Shown here in pieces: positions 25,331-38,960 of a stretch of DNA of 64,000 nucleotides. Origin of the DNA: Parus major. Lineage: Eukaryota; Chordata; Aves; Passeriformes; Paridae. The stretch lies in the NCBI RefSeq assembly GCF_001522545.3, contig NC_031791.1, forward strand, positions 3,619,895 to 3,683,894. Direction: 5' to 3'. How positions within the stretch are numbered: the first letter of the stretch is position 1; each line of letters begins with the position of its first letter. The notes under the pieces are model-generated. The model had not been told where the DNA came from. It saw only the letters and a list, made by a program, of their open reading frames with translations, and did no database searches. The position numbers and the translations under genes are program-made.

Positions 25331-28300
25331 AACATCTGAAATGAGATTCCAGAACAAACTCCCTTTGGGTCTAGACCAGAGGAGCAATAGTGAGGCTGGG
25401 CAGGCAGGAGGAGCCTCCCTGGAACAAGGGAAAGTTTGGCTGAAAACCACAGAGAGTTTCACTTGGAATAGCAGAACTTGAGCCTCTCTTCAGGGCAAAA
25501 CCTGCATCACACAGAACACCTAAAATCCCATTGATAGCAATCAGAACAAGCCCAGGTCTTGTCTGCATCCAGCAAGACTGTACTGCATCCTTCTGTCCCA
25601 AGGGATGGTGTGGGAAGATGTTGGGAATGGTCCCAGGATGGAGTTGGAAAGACACCTGGACCATGGGCTGGGAACCCTCCTCAACTACCCCAGTGATCCT
25701 GAAACTTGGGCTCAGTGCCATTGTAGTTATTTTTAGCTTTGTCAAGAGCTAAGTCAAAAAAGTCTTAGGAGGTTTTCGTTTCTCCCCTCTTTTCCTTTTT
25801 ACCAAAACAAACAGCTTCATTCTCAGAAAGAAAATTCCAACAGCCCTCAGCGTGTGGCGTGATCTCTTATCTTTTACTCCTTATAAATCACGGAGTTATT
25901 TAGCTTTGAAGAACAACTATTTCTGATAACACTTTTCTCTCCCCCGCTGACAGTGTTGTTCACACATTTAGACAGCTCTGACAGCCTCTTTCCATGTGAC
26001 ATCCGGGAAGAAACACCTGGTTTGAGACAGCTATTACCAAGGATGGAGCCAGCAGAGCTCCTCAGGCACATGGGAGCTCCTGTTCCCTCTCACAGCCCTT
26101 CCATGCCCAGAGCTGTATTTCTTGTGGATTTTTTTCTCTGAGGTTATAAAATGTTTTTGCTGTTGCCATCTGAGGCATGAGATTTGCCATTTTCTGAGGA
26201 CAAATCACTCTGTTTTGGGAACACTACTAGCAAATGGGTTGTTGAGGGCAGGTACACAGAATTTAGTGACTTTTCCTGTGGGATGCTGCTCCACAGGTCC
26301 CTGAGGCAGAGAATGGAGAGTCTGGGGAGAGGCTTCCTCGCAGAGGCTTGGAGAACCTGACACTGCTGCTTGTCTGACAAGGCCAGTGGGGAGAATCTCA
26401 CTGTCATGGCCCAGGTCCCCTGAGAGCTGCTGTTTATACAGCAGCATTATATAGAGAAATGAGATAACACTGTTGGGAAGTGAAAGAAAGTTCCCTGGAG
26501 CATGAGGTTGTGGCTAGGAATGGGGCTTCAACTCCCAGATCCTTGCCCATCCTGGGGGACTGTGGCAGTCTCAGGTGTAATAATAAGGATGCAGAGAGAG
26601 CAGAGAAATCCAGAAGGCAATAAATATCAGGAAAACAAAAAGGGAAAACAGTGACAGATTTATTCACGAGAAATCTCTCCTTGCACCTTCCCCCAAGGAG
26701 CTGCTACCGTGAAATGATCCATGAGTGTGCTCCAAGGAGCTGGTCCTGTGCTCAGCTTGCCATGGAGCAGAACCCCCAGATCTGCTGTTGATGCCAGCTG
26801 GTCCCCTAACAGAAACAAACCCACCCTATAAAGGGATGAGTGAGGAAAGCAGTGCCAGGAGCGCTGGGGGCTACCACCCTTCCAGAGCCCTTGTTACCCC
26901 TGGGAAGCCCTTGCTGTCAGAGAGGTGCAGTGGATCCCCCAGCCCTCCACAGGCTCCCACCCAGCCCTGTGTCAGATGGCAGCATCCTGGGATGTGCCCA
27001 GTGGCAGTACCACAGAGCCGCTTCACGCCAAGGCAGCGAGCACAACTTGCAAACTGATTGAAACAAACCTTCTGGGAAGGAGCTGAAAATAATTTCTGTG
27101 CTCTGTCAGTGGGCTTTTGGTTTTGACAGAGCGGCAGGATCTGAGTCCCTGTCCCTTCAACTGCTGCTGATCATGCACTGGCCCTGTCACTTCAGCATGG
27201 CACTGCTTAATGTGATGCAGCACAGCCACAGATCCAAAGCAATTTCAGGCTCCATCAACATGCATTGCGCAAGAGAGCCCCTGTACAGGGCTTGGCGGCT
27301 CAGGGGCCAAGCTGCCCCTGCCCACAGGAGCTCCTCGCTCTGGATGCCGATTGCTAAAAACTCAGGAGCAGGATCTGCCTGGAACGTGGGGAGAGGATTA
27401 ACCTCAGAGCCAATGTGTCTGCATCACTTACGCTCACACGCTGCCTGTGCTCACTGTGTGCCTCTTTTGTGTAAATTAAAAAGGCACCAGCCTGTCCCCT
27501 GAGCTGCTCCCACCCTGGCAGCTTCCCTGGCTCTCAGATACAAGGCATTTCCACCTGCTTTTGCTGAGGACCCCAGTTTCATGGGGCTGATGAAGCCCAT
27601 GACATACTTGCCCACCCAGGAGTTTTCCCCGTGTCCACGATACCCTACAGGGAAATGTGGTGAGTGTAGCCTCTCTGGACTTGGGTTTGGGTGTTCCTGA
27701 ACTCCCCAGCACACCTGACTGGATTTGCTGTCTGACATCCTTGGGAAGAGGCAGGACATGGAGCTTGAATACCCTGTGAGCTCAGAGGAGAGACAAGCAC
27801 AGTGGAGTGGCTGATTCCCCCCAGTCTCCAGGAGCTTGCTGTCCCCAACACCTCAAACGAGACCAGGAACATTTCTATTTCAGCTGCTGTGACCCTGCAC
27901 CGTGGAGCCAAACCTGAGTGGGAACAGTGCTACTGTCACCTCCCTGCCACAGTCCCCCCCACTAGTCACTCTGGGGGTGTCCCTGGGGCCCCACGGTGGC
28001 TGGTAGAGGAGCTGATGGGCAGAGATGCATTCCCAGTGCCTCTGATTCCATCACAAGGTGCAGCAGGAGGCAGAGCCAGGTACTTGCTGAGTAATGCCAA
28101 GAAAATTAATTCAACCATAAAATCAGATACAGAAAGTGTGAGTGTGTCCCACAAGGAGGGATTTCCTGACTGCCAGGACAGAAATCCCATCACAGCAGGT
28201 TGATCCATTCCCAGGAGACGGTGTCTCCTTCTTTTCTCATTTTGGTATTGAATATGCAAAATCCTATTTCATTTGTTCTGAATTAGGCACTTCATGTCAC

Positions 28301-28734
28301 AGGGGGTGACATTCATCTATGTATAAGCTGCTTAACAGATGAGCAGTCAAGTGGCAAAGCAATACATCATTAATGCTTCTGGTTAAATTAACCGATTAAA
28401 ACCACTGGAGCTAAAACGTATGTATCAGCACTTTACTTGCACTAAATGAGGAATAAATGGAACATGGCAGGTTGTGTTTTTAATGAACAGTAGATAGAAA
28501 AGGTCTGGAAAGGTTTGCCACTGCTCCTAGGGATGACCTGTTGCATCCTTGGCTGGACGCCGGCACAGCTTGTCCCCATGGGCTGGGGCATGGCCAGGGC
28601 AGAGCACAACAGGCTGTGGCTCCTAGAAACAAACTTCTCCTCATTGCAAACCCTCCTCATCTGGCCTAATTGGCTGCGTTTCCTCTGCCATGCTTTGAAC
28701 AAGCTGTTCTGGTGTTGCACGTTTGACATCTGAG

Positions 28735-28900
28735 GAAGAGCGTTTACCGCAGCGGCAGAGCGTAACCCCGACCAAGGGAGCAGATCAAAGCGCTAATCTG
28801 AGATCAAAAGCCTTCAGTGGTGCTACAGCAGAAATAAATTAAGTTAGCAACAGATTTCTTAATGATATTTAAATTTCTAATTTGCATAATACATGATTAA
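28735..28900. promoter_or_regulatory. Candidate enhancer with paired TCF/LEF-like sites
   Basis: AGATCAAAG at 28782-28790 and AGATCAAAA at 28801-28809 are in the same orientation, two helical turns apart. The reverse complement, CTTTGATCT, fits the TCF/LEF core. A CpG-containing, low-repeat stretch precedes them, and an AT-rich part with TTTGCATAAT follows. Function is inferred. Confidence 0.3.
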
Positions 28901-31777
28901 AATGAAATGGGCTTTTTTTTTTTTAAGCAATCTCAATTAATTAAAAAAAAGAAAAGAAAGCAGCATCATAATCTCAGAGGGACAGATTCCCATCAAGATA
29001 AAGGCAAGGAAAATACTGTGAAACTTTCAATTTGCCCAGTGTTCAGTGCACAGGAAATGCAAATCTCCCAAAGTGAGTGTGGGGCTGCACCCTGAAGACC
29101 CTAGGGGGACAGCCAGTCCCACCACTGCCCTCCACCCTAGCTGGGAAAGGCTCCCACAGGCTCTAAGTGGTTTATTTCTCTGCAAAAGGGAGTTCTGGCC
29201 ACTTTGGGCTACTTGTGCTTGTCTTGTTCTCACTATGAGACACCTCAGAAGGTATCTGGGCTCCCTGGGATTATTTACCAGCTCACATTTGTGTGTGGGC
29301 TAAATGAAACCATGGTGTCAATTCCAGCCTCCACTCTCGGCCACTGCACTGCCAGCTGGACTGGACTGGACATTCCCTCCCATGCCCATCCCTGCTCCCC
29401 CTCCCCAAAACCTCACTGAAGCAGCCTAAACTCAGCAGATGAGTCCTGGGAATCACCGATGGCTGGATGACTCAGGCACACTCAAATCACTTTTATGGCA
29501 GTGCTTTGGGCTGAGATCATGTGTTACACTGTAATATATGGGGGGAAAAAGGGGTTTGAAAGCTTTGAATTATTGCAGATGTGTAGTACAGGGTTCAGGG
29601 TGCAGATGGAAGTGTATTTTCTGTGGTGTTTTATTGCCCTGTGGAGGGGTCTGGGGTGTCCATTGGGGCAAGGCTCAGGTGAGGCACGGAGCAGGGAGTG
29701 AGGCCACACTGAAACACAAATCCCACCTCGTGCCAAGACTGACCGGGCTCCTAACAAACCTGCAGGGTGATAGAATACTCTGGATTTCTCTTTACTGTGT
29801 GCTGGAAAGCTGAGGGCTGTGTCTCCCCGCACCATTCCCCAGTTTGGAGCTCCCCACACAGCAGAGCAGGTGACTGTTCTTCCCATTTATCCCAGTGCAA
29901 ACTGGGTCTGGCTGGTTCAATTGTGAAAATTCACTGTAAACAGAATTCAGGGTGTTGGAAACCAAAACCACTTATTTGGGGAAAAAGAAATTGTCTTCCC
30001 AGGTAAACTGGATTCAACAAATCTTTGAGCTCTGTACTGGGAGTCCTCATTGGCCACACACAGACCTGCCAAGCTGAATTAAAATTCCAATTATTGCATG
30101 TTAATTAAATTCTTCTCCAATATTCATTGCTAAGATGCAGCTAATAAGTGTTAATACCCACCTGGCATATAGCATATATTAGACTTAAGAAACCTACATT
30201 AAATCCTGTTTTCCATCCACAGTGTAGCCAAACACCAACAGTCAACTTGTTTCTCACTCTTGCATTGATGCTTCCAAAAACTGGGGCCTTGACTAAGACA
30301 AGGCATTGAATAGCAAATGCACTTCTGCAAATATTATGACACATTGTTTGTCGTCTGCCCTAAATATTTAACAGTTCCATTTTACAAGATTTTTGTGCCA
30401 CATGCTGAATATTTGCTCCTGATAGATGCTAAATTTGACTGATGAAATGGATTCCATTCAGGAGTTGACAGTCCCAAAGCCTTGTGAGGATTTTTGCTGT
30501 TGGCATCTTCTGTTTAAAAGAAAGCAGTGAAGGGGGAAAAGCCCAAAACCAGAGTGCCCTGGGAAAATTGTTTCTGCTTAATCCCATCTCCTCTCCTCAG
30601 AAAATCCTTTTTATAGGAAGAGATCAAAGGTCTGTAATAGATTTCCAGGACCTGTAACAGGTCTCCAGGAAGTGCAGAATGCAGAGGGAATGTGGGGTTC
30701 TGTGGGATTAATCTACCCTTGGTCAAACCTGCTGGTGCTTGGGGCAGCCAAAGGTGTAATTTGGAGATTCAGAGACTGATTTTGCCTTCTCCTCTTCTTA
30801 TTTTAATGTTTTAGTGTTGTTAAGCAGAGGGAAAAAAAAGACTTTGCTAGCATGTGGCACTTGCTGGGCATGGGAGGTGGGGGCAACACAGGAGCCTATT
30901 CTGGGACCTGTAAGAATAAAAGCTCACCATTTTTTACAAATTCTTTCCCAATATAGCTTGACTGAAATCTTTTATGGTGGGAAAGATCTGCCTGGGGAGG
31001 ACATTTTTGAAACCTACAATCTTCAATATATTTTATGAATGGTTATTTTCCCTCCCTTTGTTTTAATCCTTCCCCCCATTTCTTAATTTTCAATTCTGAA
31101 TGCCCAGGGTAATTACAGCTGAAAGATTTGCTGGCTTAAAAGCAGCACTTTATTCCTGGGAATGAAAGAAAAAAAAAAGGGGGGGGAATGACAAAAGGAT
31201 CTGCTCTGAAAAATGCTTTCATTATTTTCCTGTCATCTGTATTCTTGGTTTACAAACATCCACACACAGAACACAGGATGCGAAGGGACGTGCTGGACCT
31301 GCCCAGCAGCCGGGTTCCAAAGGTATTCCACATTCTCTAAATGATCAGAATCAGCTTTTAAAAACCTATTCTGTGTCACAGAGGAGCAGCTGCCCACTGA
31401 AGAGCAGCTGGCATGGGGCTGTGCTGGTGCCATGAGCCGAGCTCAGGGCCGGGGGTCCCTGTCACCGTGGTGGGTGCCCTGCCTGCTCCCAGCCACGCTG
31501 CCAGCCTGCCCCTGGGTTCTCTTGCCTCTCTGCCCAGGGTTGGGGCTTGGCACATGCCCTTGCAGAGCTGGGTGTTCACAGCAGAACAAGGCCCTGGTCC
31601 CACCCCTGCTGACCTCTGCTCCCCTGGGAAAAGGCCTTTGGATTGTGCCATGGGAGGGACCCGGAGCCAGACACCCTACGGGGCTACAGCTGCCCCACAC
31701 TAGGCTATGGGGGATGGCAGGGCCCTGCTGTGGGCACCCTGCTCCAGGGAGGGGACCAGCACACGTGCCATGGGCCC

Positions 31778-32017
31778 AGTGACAGTGCGAGGGACACAGT
31801 GACAGTGCCACCAGTACTGCGACAGTGCCATTGGCATGGTGACAGTGCCATCAGCACCGCAACAGTGCCATAGGCACTGCGACAGTGTCACAGGCATGGT
31901 GACAGTGCCACCAGCATGGTGACAGTGCCATGGGCACGGTGACAGTGCCATCAGCACCATGATAGTGCCACCAGTACTGCAACAGCGCCATGGGCATGGT
32001 GACAGTGCCATCGGCAC
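31778..32017. repeat. 20-base minisatellite, 12 copies
   Basis: Twelve tandem units of the form GGTGACAGTGCCATCAGCAC with variation, exactly 20 bases each. A weak extra copy may precede. Degenerate CACTGCCAGTGA-like sequence continues to about 32170. Minus-strand open frames through it give MALSPC-type peptides and are artefacts of the repeat. Confidence 0.9.
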
Positions 32018-32514
32018 CACAATCCTGCACAGGACTGGGGGCCATTGCTCCAAAGGGAGATCCTGCTGTCACAGGGATCCACTATTACAGGAATCCACTG
32101 CAAGAGGGTTTCACTGCCAATGATCCCACTGCCAGTGACCCTGCTGCCAGAGGGATCAGCTGCTACACTGGCAGAGCTGAGTGTCTCAGTAGGAACTGAA
32201 CCAAGTATCTGCTAATGAAGCTGAATATTCATTATTATGACTAAACATAGTGAATAACAAATTTAAATGGGTAAATTATTAGTTGGTAGATGAGAAAAGG
32301 GGGAATTAGAAAAACGTTCCAATTCTAGAGGAGGTGGAAGAGGAAAGCTTTATTAAGAGACCCAAATGCAGCTAAAATGGAGTGTTAGTCATTGTGCAGC
32401 GCTTCACACAGCCCTTTGTAATTGGTGACAGTGGATGTCACCGTGTCCCTGGCAGCTCAGCACTGACCTCACCCTGGAACTGCTCACACCAAGACTGGAG
32501 CCTTGCTCTTTTGT

Positions 32515-32700
32515 GGAATTCTGAGATTCATAATCATAATCACTGTTTATTTAATGCTAAGGACACTGTTTCCTCTACTCCAGTGTTATGAATTACCAAG
32601 GATTATGTGTTCAGTAGTTTCTATTGATTCATGCGAGCTAATTAATGGGATACATCAACGTATCATAAACATGAGCAATAACTCATGCCTTGTTAGCACC
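32515..32700. promoter_or_regulatory. Candidate conserved noncoding element (intron 1)
   Basis: AT-rich and repeat-free, with CATAATCATAATCACTG, GAGCTAATTAATGGG and ATCATAAACATGAG. Enhancer-like texture only. Confidence 0.22.
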
Positions 32701-33789
32701 AATGAGCAAACTGCTCCAGGGAGCAGGCAGGTCTCTGGAAGGGTTAATGGATCTACTGATTGAAGTGAAACTTCTTTGTTTTTCCTGCCATTTCTTACGT
32801 TTTAGGTGTGTCAGTATCTCCTTCATAATGGTGTAAACTGGGAGTTGTAAACTGGAGGCAGCATGAATTCAATGGAAAAATGGTTTGAAGCAGCTTAAGA
32901 AAATGGGATACTGGTGAGTGGGAGCTACAGAAGGAGCTGAGCATGCAGTTGAGCTGAATTTGACTTTAATTAAAAAGCATATTGAAGGAAGAGATTTCTG
33001 ACAGGAAAACTGAGGAGCGAAGGGTTCCTATTTCCCACCCTATTTATAAATCAGTGAACACAAGCTGGCATCCTCCTCTCACAAGGGCTGTACAGTAAGC
33101 AGATTGTCTGGGGGGAAACCACATGAAGTTGGGCAAAACAATCCTCCTCCTCCTCTTCCTCCCACGTGTGGGATGAGCAGCCAGGGACAGCCCCATGGGA
33201 GTCACTGCTCCATGCCTGGACCGTGGATTGTAATCAGGGACAGTGTCCCTGAATTTCCTCTCATTTACTGGGAACTGCTGCAGAACTTGAGTAATATCTT
33301 CAGTTTCAGAGTTAAGTGACAAAACCCAAGATTAATAAGTGGAGCTGTCCATGTGAAAGCAAATGCAGAGAGGATGCTGCAGACACCCCCTGCTGCAGCG
33401 CCGAGCCGCTGGTTCATGCAGCACTTTCTTCTTGAGGCATGTAATATATTTAAACGCTATTTGGAAAAGATGCTTCTAGCACCTTCTGGGCCAGCAGTAA
33501 GTGGGACTGTGCTGGGCAGCAGCATGTGAATCTGATTAGATGAAGTGTCGGGTCACTGCCACTTGTCCTCTGCAACACCCAGAATTAAGCTGCTGCAAAC
33601 ACATGAGTCCCAGGAAAATCCCAGCAAGGGGGCTGGACAGGGGGCACAGGTTGCATCCTCTTGCCCTGATCCATGCTCTCCTACAGTTGCTCTTGACCTC
33701 AGCCACTCTGCCAGGGTGAGCATGTGCAGCTCCCCCACTTTGTGGGATTTGCTTAGCTAAAATCCACTGGTAACATCTTGGGGCTGTAA

Positions 33790-34247
33790 TGATGCCTTAG
33801 GATTTTAGCTTTTATATTTTTCAAATCCTGTGTTTGCAAATCCTATATTTTTCAATCCACTGCATTAGTGCATAACTCTAAACTCCATATAGAGTTAGTT
33901 ATTGTCTTCACATTTTGGTCAGACAAAACAATCCCTTCATGACTGAGATCCAAGGACACCCTACAGCCTCAGACCCTAAAGGTATAAACAAAAGTGAATT
34001 GAGGTGCAAAACTGGGGGTATGTGACTTCATTACCCAAAGTTGTAATTGGAGGATTAACCCCTGATATGCAAATCGACCAAATAGCTATCCGTGTGAAAA
34101 ACTTGTGACCATTGTCCATCTTGGATGTAGCCCCTCATGGAGGCTTCATCTTCCCTAAATGTACCTGAAGGCCCTTCATTAAATATATCTGCTTTTATTC
34201 TCTTAATTCTGTCTCTCTGTTTTTAGGTAAGCGTGAAAAAGGCATCA
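33790..34247 (+). mobile_element. Solo LTR, group A, copy 2
   Basis: Sense orientation on plus. Starts TGATGCCTTAGG and ends AAGGCATCA, giving an exact 9-base inverted terminus. Flanked by a 4-base direct repeat GTAA (33786-33789 and 34248-34251), read as the target-site duplication. Keeps ATGCAAAT at 34067-34074; the TATA and polyadenylation signals have mutated. No internal viral genes. It lies antisense to GRIK3. Confidence 0.88.
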
Positions 34248-37200
34248 GTAATGATGAGGATGCATGAGGCAGCGCTGGGAATCAGTGCTGGTATTCCTGG
34301 TCCTGTGGTGGGCCTTGCTGCTGAAATGTAGCAACAATGCAGAAAAGATCCAAAACTAAACCATGAGGTGAGACAGGGTCTGTCCTTGCAGCCCTCACTG
34401 CCACCCTTGTCCTTGGAGCAGGTGAGCAGCAGCTCCGGGGGTGCCCCAGTCATGGAGGTGACCTTGCCTTCCGCAAGCAGGGAGCACTGTGCATCTCCAG
34501 GCTTTGCTCAGGCCCCTCTCTGGCAAACATTTGCAAGAAGTGCAGTGTGAACTATTTCACTTCTTAAATACCATTTATGGAAATACTTCAAGGCCTGACA
34601 TAAGCCACGTCTCACCAGACAACGACTTGGGATAACCCAGCCTGCTTGGTGTTTTGCTCAGCTTTGTAATAGAAAGAGAATCCTCCAGCTTTATAGTGCA
34701 AAGAGAAAAACCAGATACCAGCTAGAAGGCAAGGGGAGAAGGGATGTGACTTTTAGAGCTTGCAGGCAGTAGGATTAAGGCCCAGAAGGATAATTCTCTA
34801 CTCAAGATCAGCAGTGATCTTGGGTACCCTGGCTCAATGTGGATCCTCTCTCTCCTGTCTCCAGCCTCTCCAGTGCTGGCTGGAGCTCCAGGCATGATCC
34901 TTTCCCTTCTTGCAGAAAAAAAATGCTTTTACCCCAATAAACAATAGTTAATTTCAGTGCATTTGAGCTCTTTGTTCAGTTTTGTGGATTTGGAAGGTTC
35001 TTCCCAAAACATTCATGCTGAACTAACAAATTTTTATTAATGTTTTCAAATGGAGATGAAAATGAAGTGTTATCTCAGAGATGTCAGGCTTGATGAAACC
35101 AAAAATCCCACAGCTTCAACCTCTGTTCCTCCTTCTTTGTTTAGCTGAGCCTTAATGCAGTAATGATCCCACAGCCCCCTTGGAGGTGAAGACAGAAACC
35201 CTGACTGTATTAGCATGTGGAACTGTTTATTCCAACTGGGCTTCCTCTGCTTGCTAGAGCTGCTCTGAACTTCATTCATCAATGTGCTGCTAAAAAACTG
35301 AGTGGGCTTCACACCTGAGTTTCGTCTTTCCCTTCTCCCCTCACCTAAGGAAACCCACAACTCTATTTCCACCAGTAGAGTAGTCCAGACACAAGCCCCA
35401 GGGGCAGGCAGGTTAATCTCTTTGGCAAGTGCAGTCAATAGAATGCATTGGGAGTGTGAATATTTGAGTTGGTCAGAGATGTCCCCACCCTCATTCCTTT
35501 GCCCCTCAGGGAAGGGATGGCTGGCAGCACCCACAGCTCATCTTGGGGGTTTGGGGACAGGTGGCTTTGGCTGTCAAGGGTGCTGCAGCTCCTGTGTCAC
35601 ACATGGCTTTGGCTGCTGAAGATGTTGTGGCTCTCCTGTGCCATTCCTGGCTGTGCTGGGGACACCAAGACATGTCCCCATGAGGTGGCAGAGAGGTGGC
35701 AGTCCCAGCAATGGGCTGTGAGCTGAGGGAGGGCCACGGTCATCAGCCATGTGTGTGCTGAGGCGTTGCTTTGTCCTTCACAGATTTTACTGTTAATAAT
35801 GTTATTTTTAGCTTTCTGTCCCAGAGCTCATCAAATCAGGGATTGTTCAACTTGCTCAAGCATATTTTGAAACATATTCTTACAGGGTATACTGCATGAA
35901 TATTAGAAACTTATTTTTTTCCTTGAGTGTTCTTCAAATAATCCCTGCTTTGAAATGCTGAAACAAAGATACACAAAGGTCCGGCTCTGCATGATGAGTG
36001 CAAGTGAAAGGTCACAGAGGAGCATAGGGGCTGTCTGTGGAGCTAAAGGGATAAACCCAAATGCCTTTCTGAACTTTTCTCCTCCTCTTGCTGCTCACCC
36101 ACCCCCACTGGAAGCACTTTTCCACAGGAAAGGGGAGACTTCTATGAATCTTTCTGCAAATTTTCATTTTTAAAGTGGAATCAGACAGTAATCTGTGCCT
36201 TTTCCTGGCTTAATACAAGGAATCTTCTCAATGTCAAAGCAGTATTAGAACCAATGGGGCCAATTCACTCCCTGGGTTTTCCTGTGACCTTTCAAGTCTG
36301 CACAGAACTACACTTTGTATAAATAGACTGAAGTAATAGTGAAGGATGTGTGTCGGTTCTTTAGTTTAGAAGCAAAAAAGGCTTTGCTTAGATAAACACA
36401 GCTATCACACACAGAAAGGTCAGAATCTGAGCCCCAAAGCCAGTGCAGGCATTGGAATTAAAACCTGAATTGCCCCTTGGAGTCACCTCACCACACCGAC
36501 CAGCCCCGGACTAGATTTTAGCTGCAGTGTGGCCAGCACCCAACATCTGCTGGGCTTTGTCCCTGGTTGGGCTTTGCTGTGGCTCCTGGGGACCAGGCAG
36601 AGTTGTGCCCATGGTGCAGGGGTACTTCAGCTCTCCAGGTGTGCCCAGCAGGTACTCGAGGTCCCCATGCCCGCCCCATGCTGGGGTGGGAGTGCCCAAG
36701 GCAGGAGACCCCTCTGCCAAGGCACAGCTGTGTCCTACTCATGTCCCTGCTGCCCGTGCCTATTAATGAGGAGGTATTTTAGGGCAGAGTGCCAGGGAGT
36801 TGTTTTAATTAGCAGGTTACAGGGTATTTGTGCAAAACACCTCGTGCAGCCTCCTGGCAGGGTCCTAGGCAAGAGAGGCTGTGACTTCACCTACCAACAA
36901 CCAGAGGACTGAAGGTTGTGATGTGACATTCTCTGTGGGTGTATAAAAATAAACACATGCAATGGCCTTTCAGTAATTCTGTGCAGGGCTTGGGCAGGGG
37001 GACAGAGCATAAACACAGCCATAAAATCACTGTAACATCACACTGCTCAATGACAATATCTTGTCTAATTATGGGAGGCTCAGAGACATCCTCAAGAAGA
37101 TATAAAATGGAAATGTAGGTCTGTGGATGGATCCAGGATGAATCCTGAGGAGACTGAGTAAAAGAAGTGGGTATTAATGAGTGGTGCAGAAACAAGGACT

Positions 37201-38559
37201 TGAGGAAATTCAGCTATAAAAAGATGGGGAAAAGGGATTGTCTGTATAACTAGGAAACAGCTAAAACAACAGACCAAAAGGGAGACATAAAGCTGGAAAT
37301 TGGGTAATAAATCTCTGCTCTCATCAAAGAAGAGACAGTTGTATTGGAAAATAAAAATAACATTCTAGAACACAACAAAGAGAAATTTATAGTCCAATTA
37401 AAAATGCATGACTGAAAAAAACCCAAACCTCAAATACTTTTCTTCCTCCTTTAGGTAGAATGAAGTGAGAGCACAGCATATGGTGGGGCCAGTCAGAGAC
37501 TGGAAGGAAATAATAGCTTGGATGTGTAATTGATTCAGGACTTCTCTCTGCTTGGAGGCGGCTTGCAAAGTCACAGGCTGCCCCAGAGCTCTGCCTCCCC
37601 CAGTCTTGGGAGTCATTTGCTCTCCACCATGAATGTCTGGCTCTGGTGCTCCAGCCTGAGGTTCAGGGACAGGGGAAATGGAGCCCAGGGAAGGGTTAAG
37701 CAGGGGATGGCTGTGCTTTACATGACAGCACTGTGTGGGAATCTTGTCAGTTTAAACCTGATGCCTTTAAACTCGTGGGAGATGCAACAGGGGGACAGGG
37801 GGGAGGCTTGTACCTGAAGTGGGGTTGTCACAGGAAGCTGTAGCAGGAGTCAGGAGCAGCCCTATGGATCTCATCCCCCGGGGAAATGCTGTGCCAGAAC
37901 ATTATCGTGCCTACAAACCCATTGGAACAGCCTGATGACAACAGATTGTCTCATTACAGAACCCACAAAACCATCTTTAAGCATCATAAAAAACAGAAGT
38001 GCAGGTCTGAGGACAAGCCTCTGACTCGCAAAGAACATGGAAAAAGGGGAGTAACACCAAAGTGCTGCACAGGGACAACCCTTGTCCCTCTTGTCTGGTG
38101 CTGGTGGTGGGAGTAGGGGAGACAGAGGGGACCCCCCTAGAGCTTCAGTGGGGAGAGAATTCCCGTGTCTGTGCCGGGAGAGAGAGAGGAAAGCAAGCAC
38201 AATTGCCATCACAAATGCTCCCAAAAACTCAGGGCAGCTTTTGCATGAGCAACAAAAGCCACACTGGCCACACAAACCATCTGGAGCTCTCTGTGGGGAT
38301 TCAATAAACTCCTGCAAATTGCTTCAGACATTTTCCACTCACTCCACTCATTTTATGTGCAGAGTTCAGTGAGACATTGTTTCCTATTCAAACAACACTT
38401 GTCACTTACATTTGGGTCATTTTTCTTCTCTCTGGCAGTACTTTGCTTTTCTGGCTCTTTAGTTTCCTGTGTGCCCTCAGCGTGGAGGGGCCTGGCACGG
38501 CTCGGGCCCAGTGTGGGGCACAGCAGTGTGGTCATACCTTTCCCTTGACCCTAAAATTA

Positions 38560-38960
38560 AGAGCCAGACACAGTTAAGGGATAAAGGGCTGTTCTCTTGG
38601 TGTCTAATAAGGTGCACTATTTCAACAAGGTGGAGCGCTCTGAAATGCACACACGCGATAGATCACGTACATAATTTTATAGACCTTGTAAATTAGCATA
38701 TCTAACAAAGATGCCCCAATGAGAGGCTTGAATGAATAGTGTGATGTCCTCCTATTTCGGAGTATTCGTCCCTGGATGGGCCTAATCGTATTTTATAGGA
38801 TGTATTTTAGAGGGGCCTTTGGTTTTTCAAGATAGCGTAGAGCTTTCCAGCCTCCAGCTCTGAGGCCTTTAGGATGTTTCAGGCCTAACAGAAAATTAGG
38901 AGGACTCTGTTAAGTTATTAGAATTTAGGAATTACAAGTATGCACATTAAGGGGACTGAG
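38560..38960. promoter_or_regulatory. Candidate conserved noncoding element (intron 1)
   Basis: About 400 bases of repeat-free, balanced sequence with intact CpGs (ACACGCGATAGATCACGTAC, CCTAATCGTATTTT, GATAGCGTAG) and TAAT/ATTAGC motifs. CpGs surviving in a CpG-poor intron suggest constraint. No open frame with a coding pattern. Strongest enhancer candidate in the window by eye. Confidence 0.35.

Larger units (their letters stand above)
21796..33789 (-). other. GRIK3: GRIK3 intron 1, part nearest exon 2
   Basis: No exon or gene recognised. Contains AT-rich motif islands at 24120-24250, 25080-25330, 28735-28900 and 32515-32700, listed separately, and a 20-base minisatellite at 31778-32017. 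A further AT-rich stretch with TTAATTAAAT lies near 30070-30150. The minus-strand open frame at 22647-23057 (136 codons) has no domain that I recognise. Confidence 0.75.

Noticed and set aside
31443..32072. Repetitive MALSPCPW-type open frames
   Set aside because: Translation of the 20-base minisatellite.
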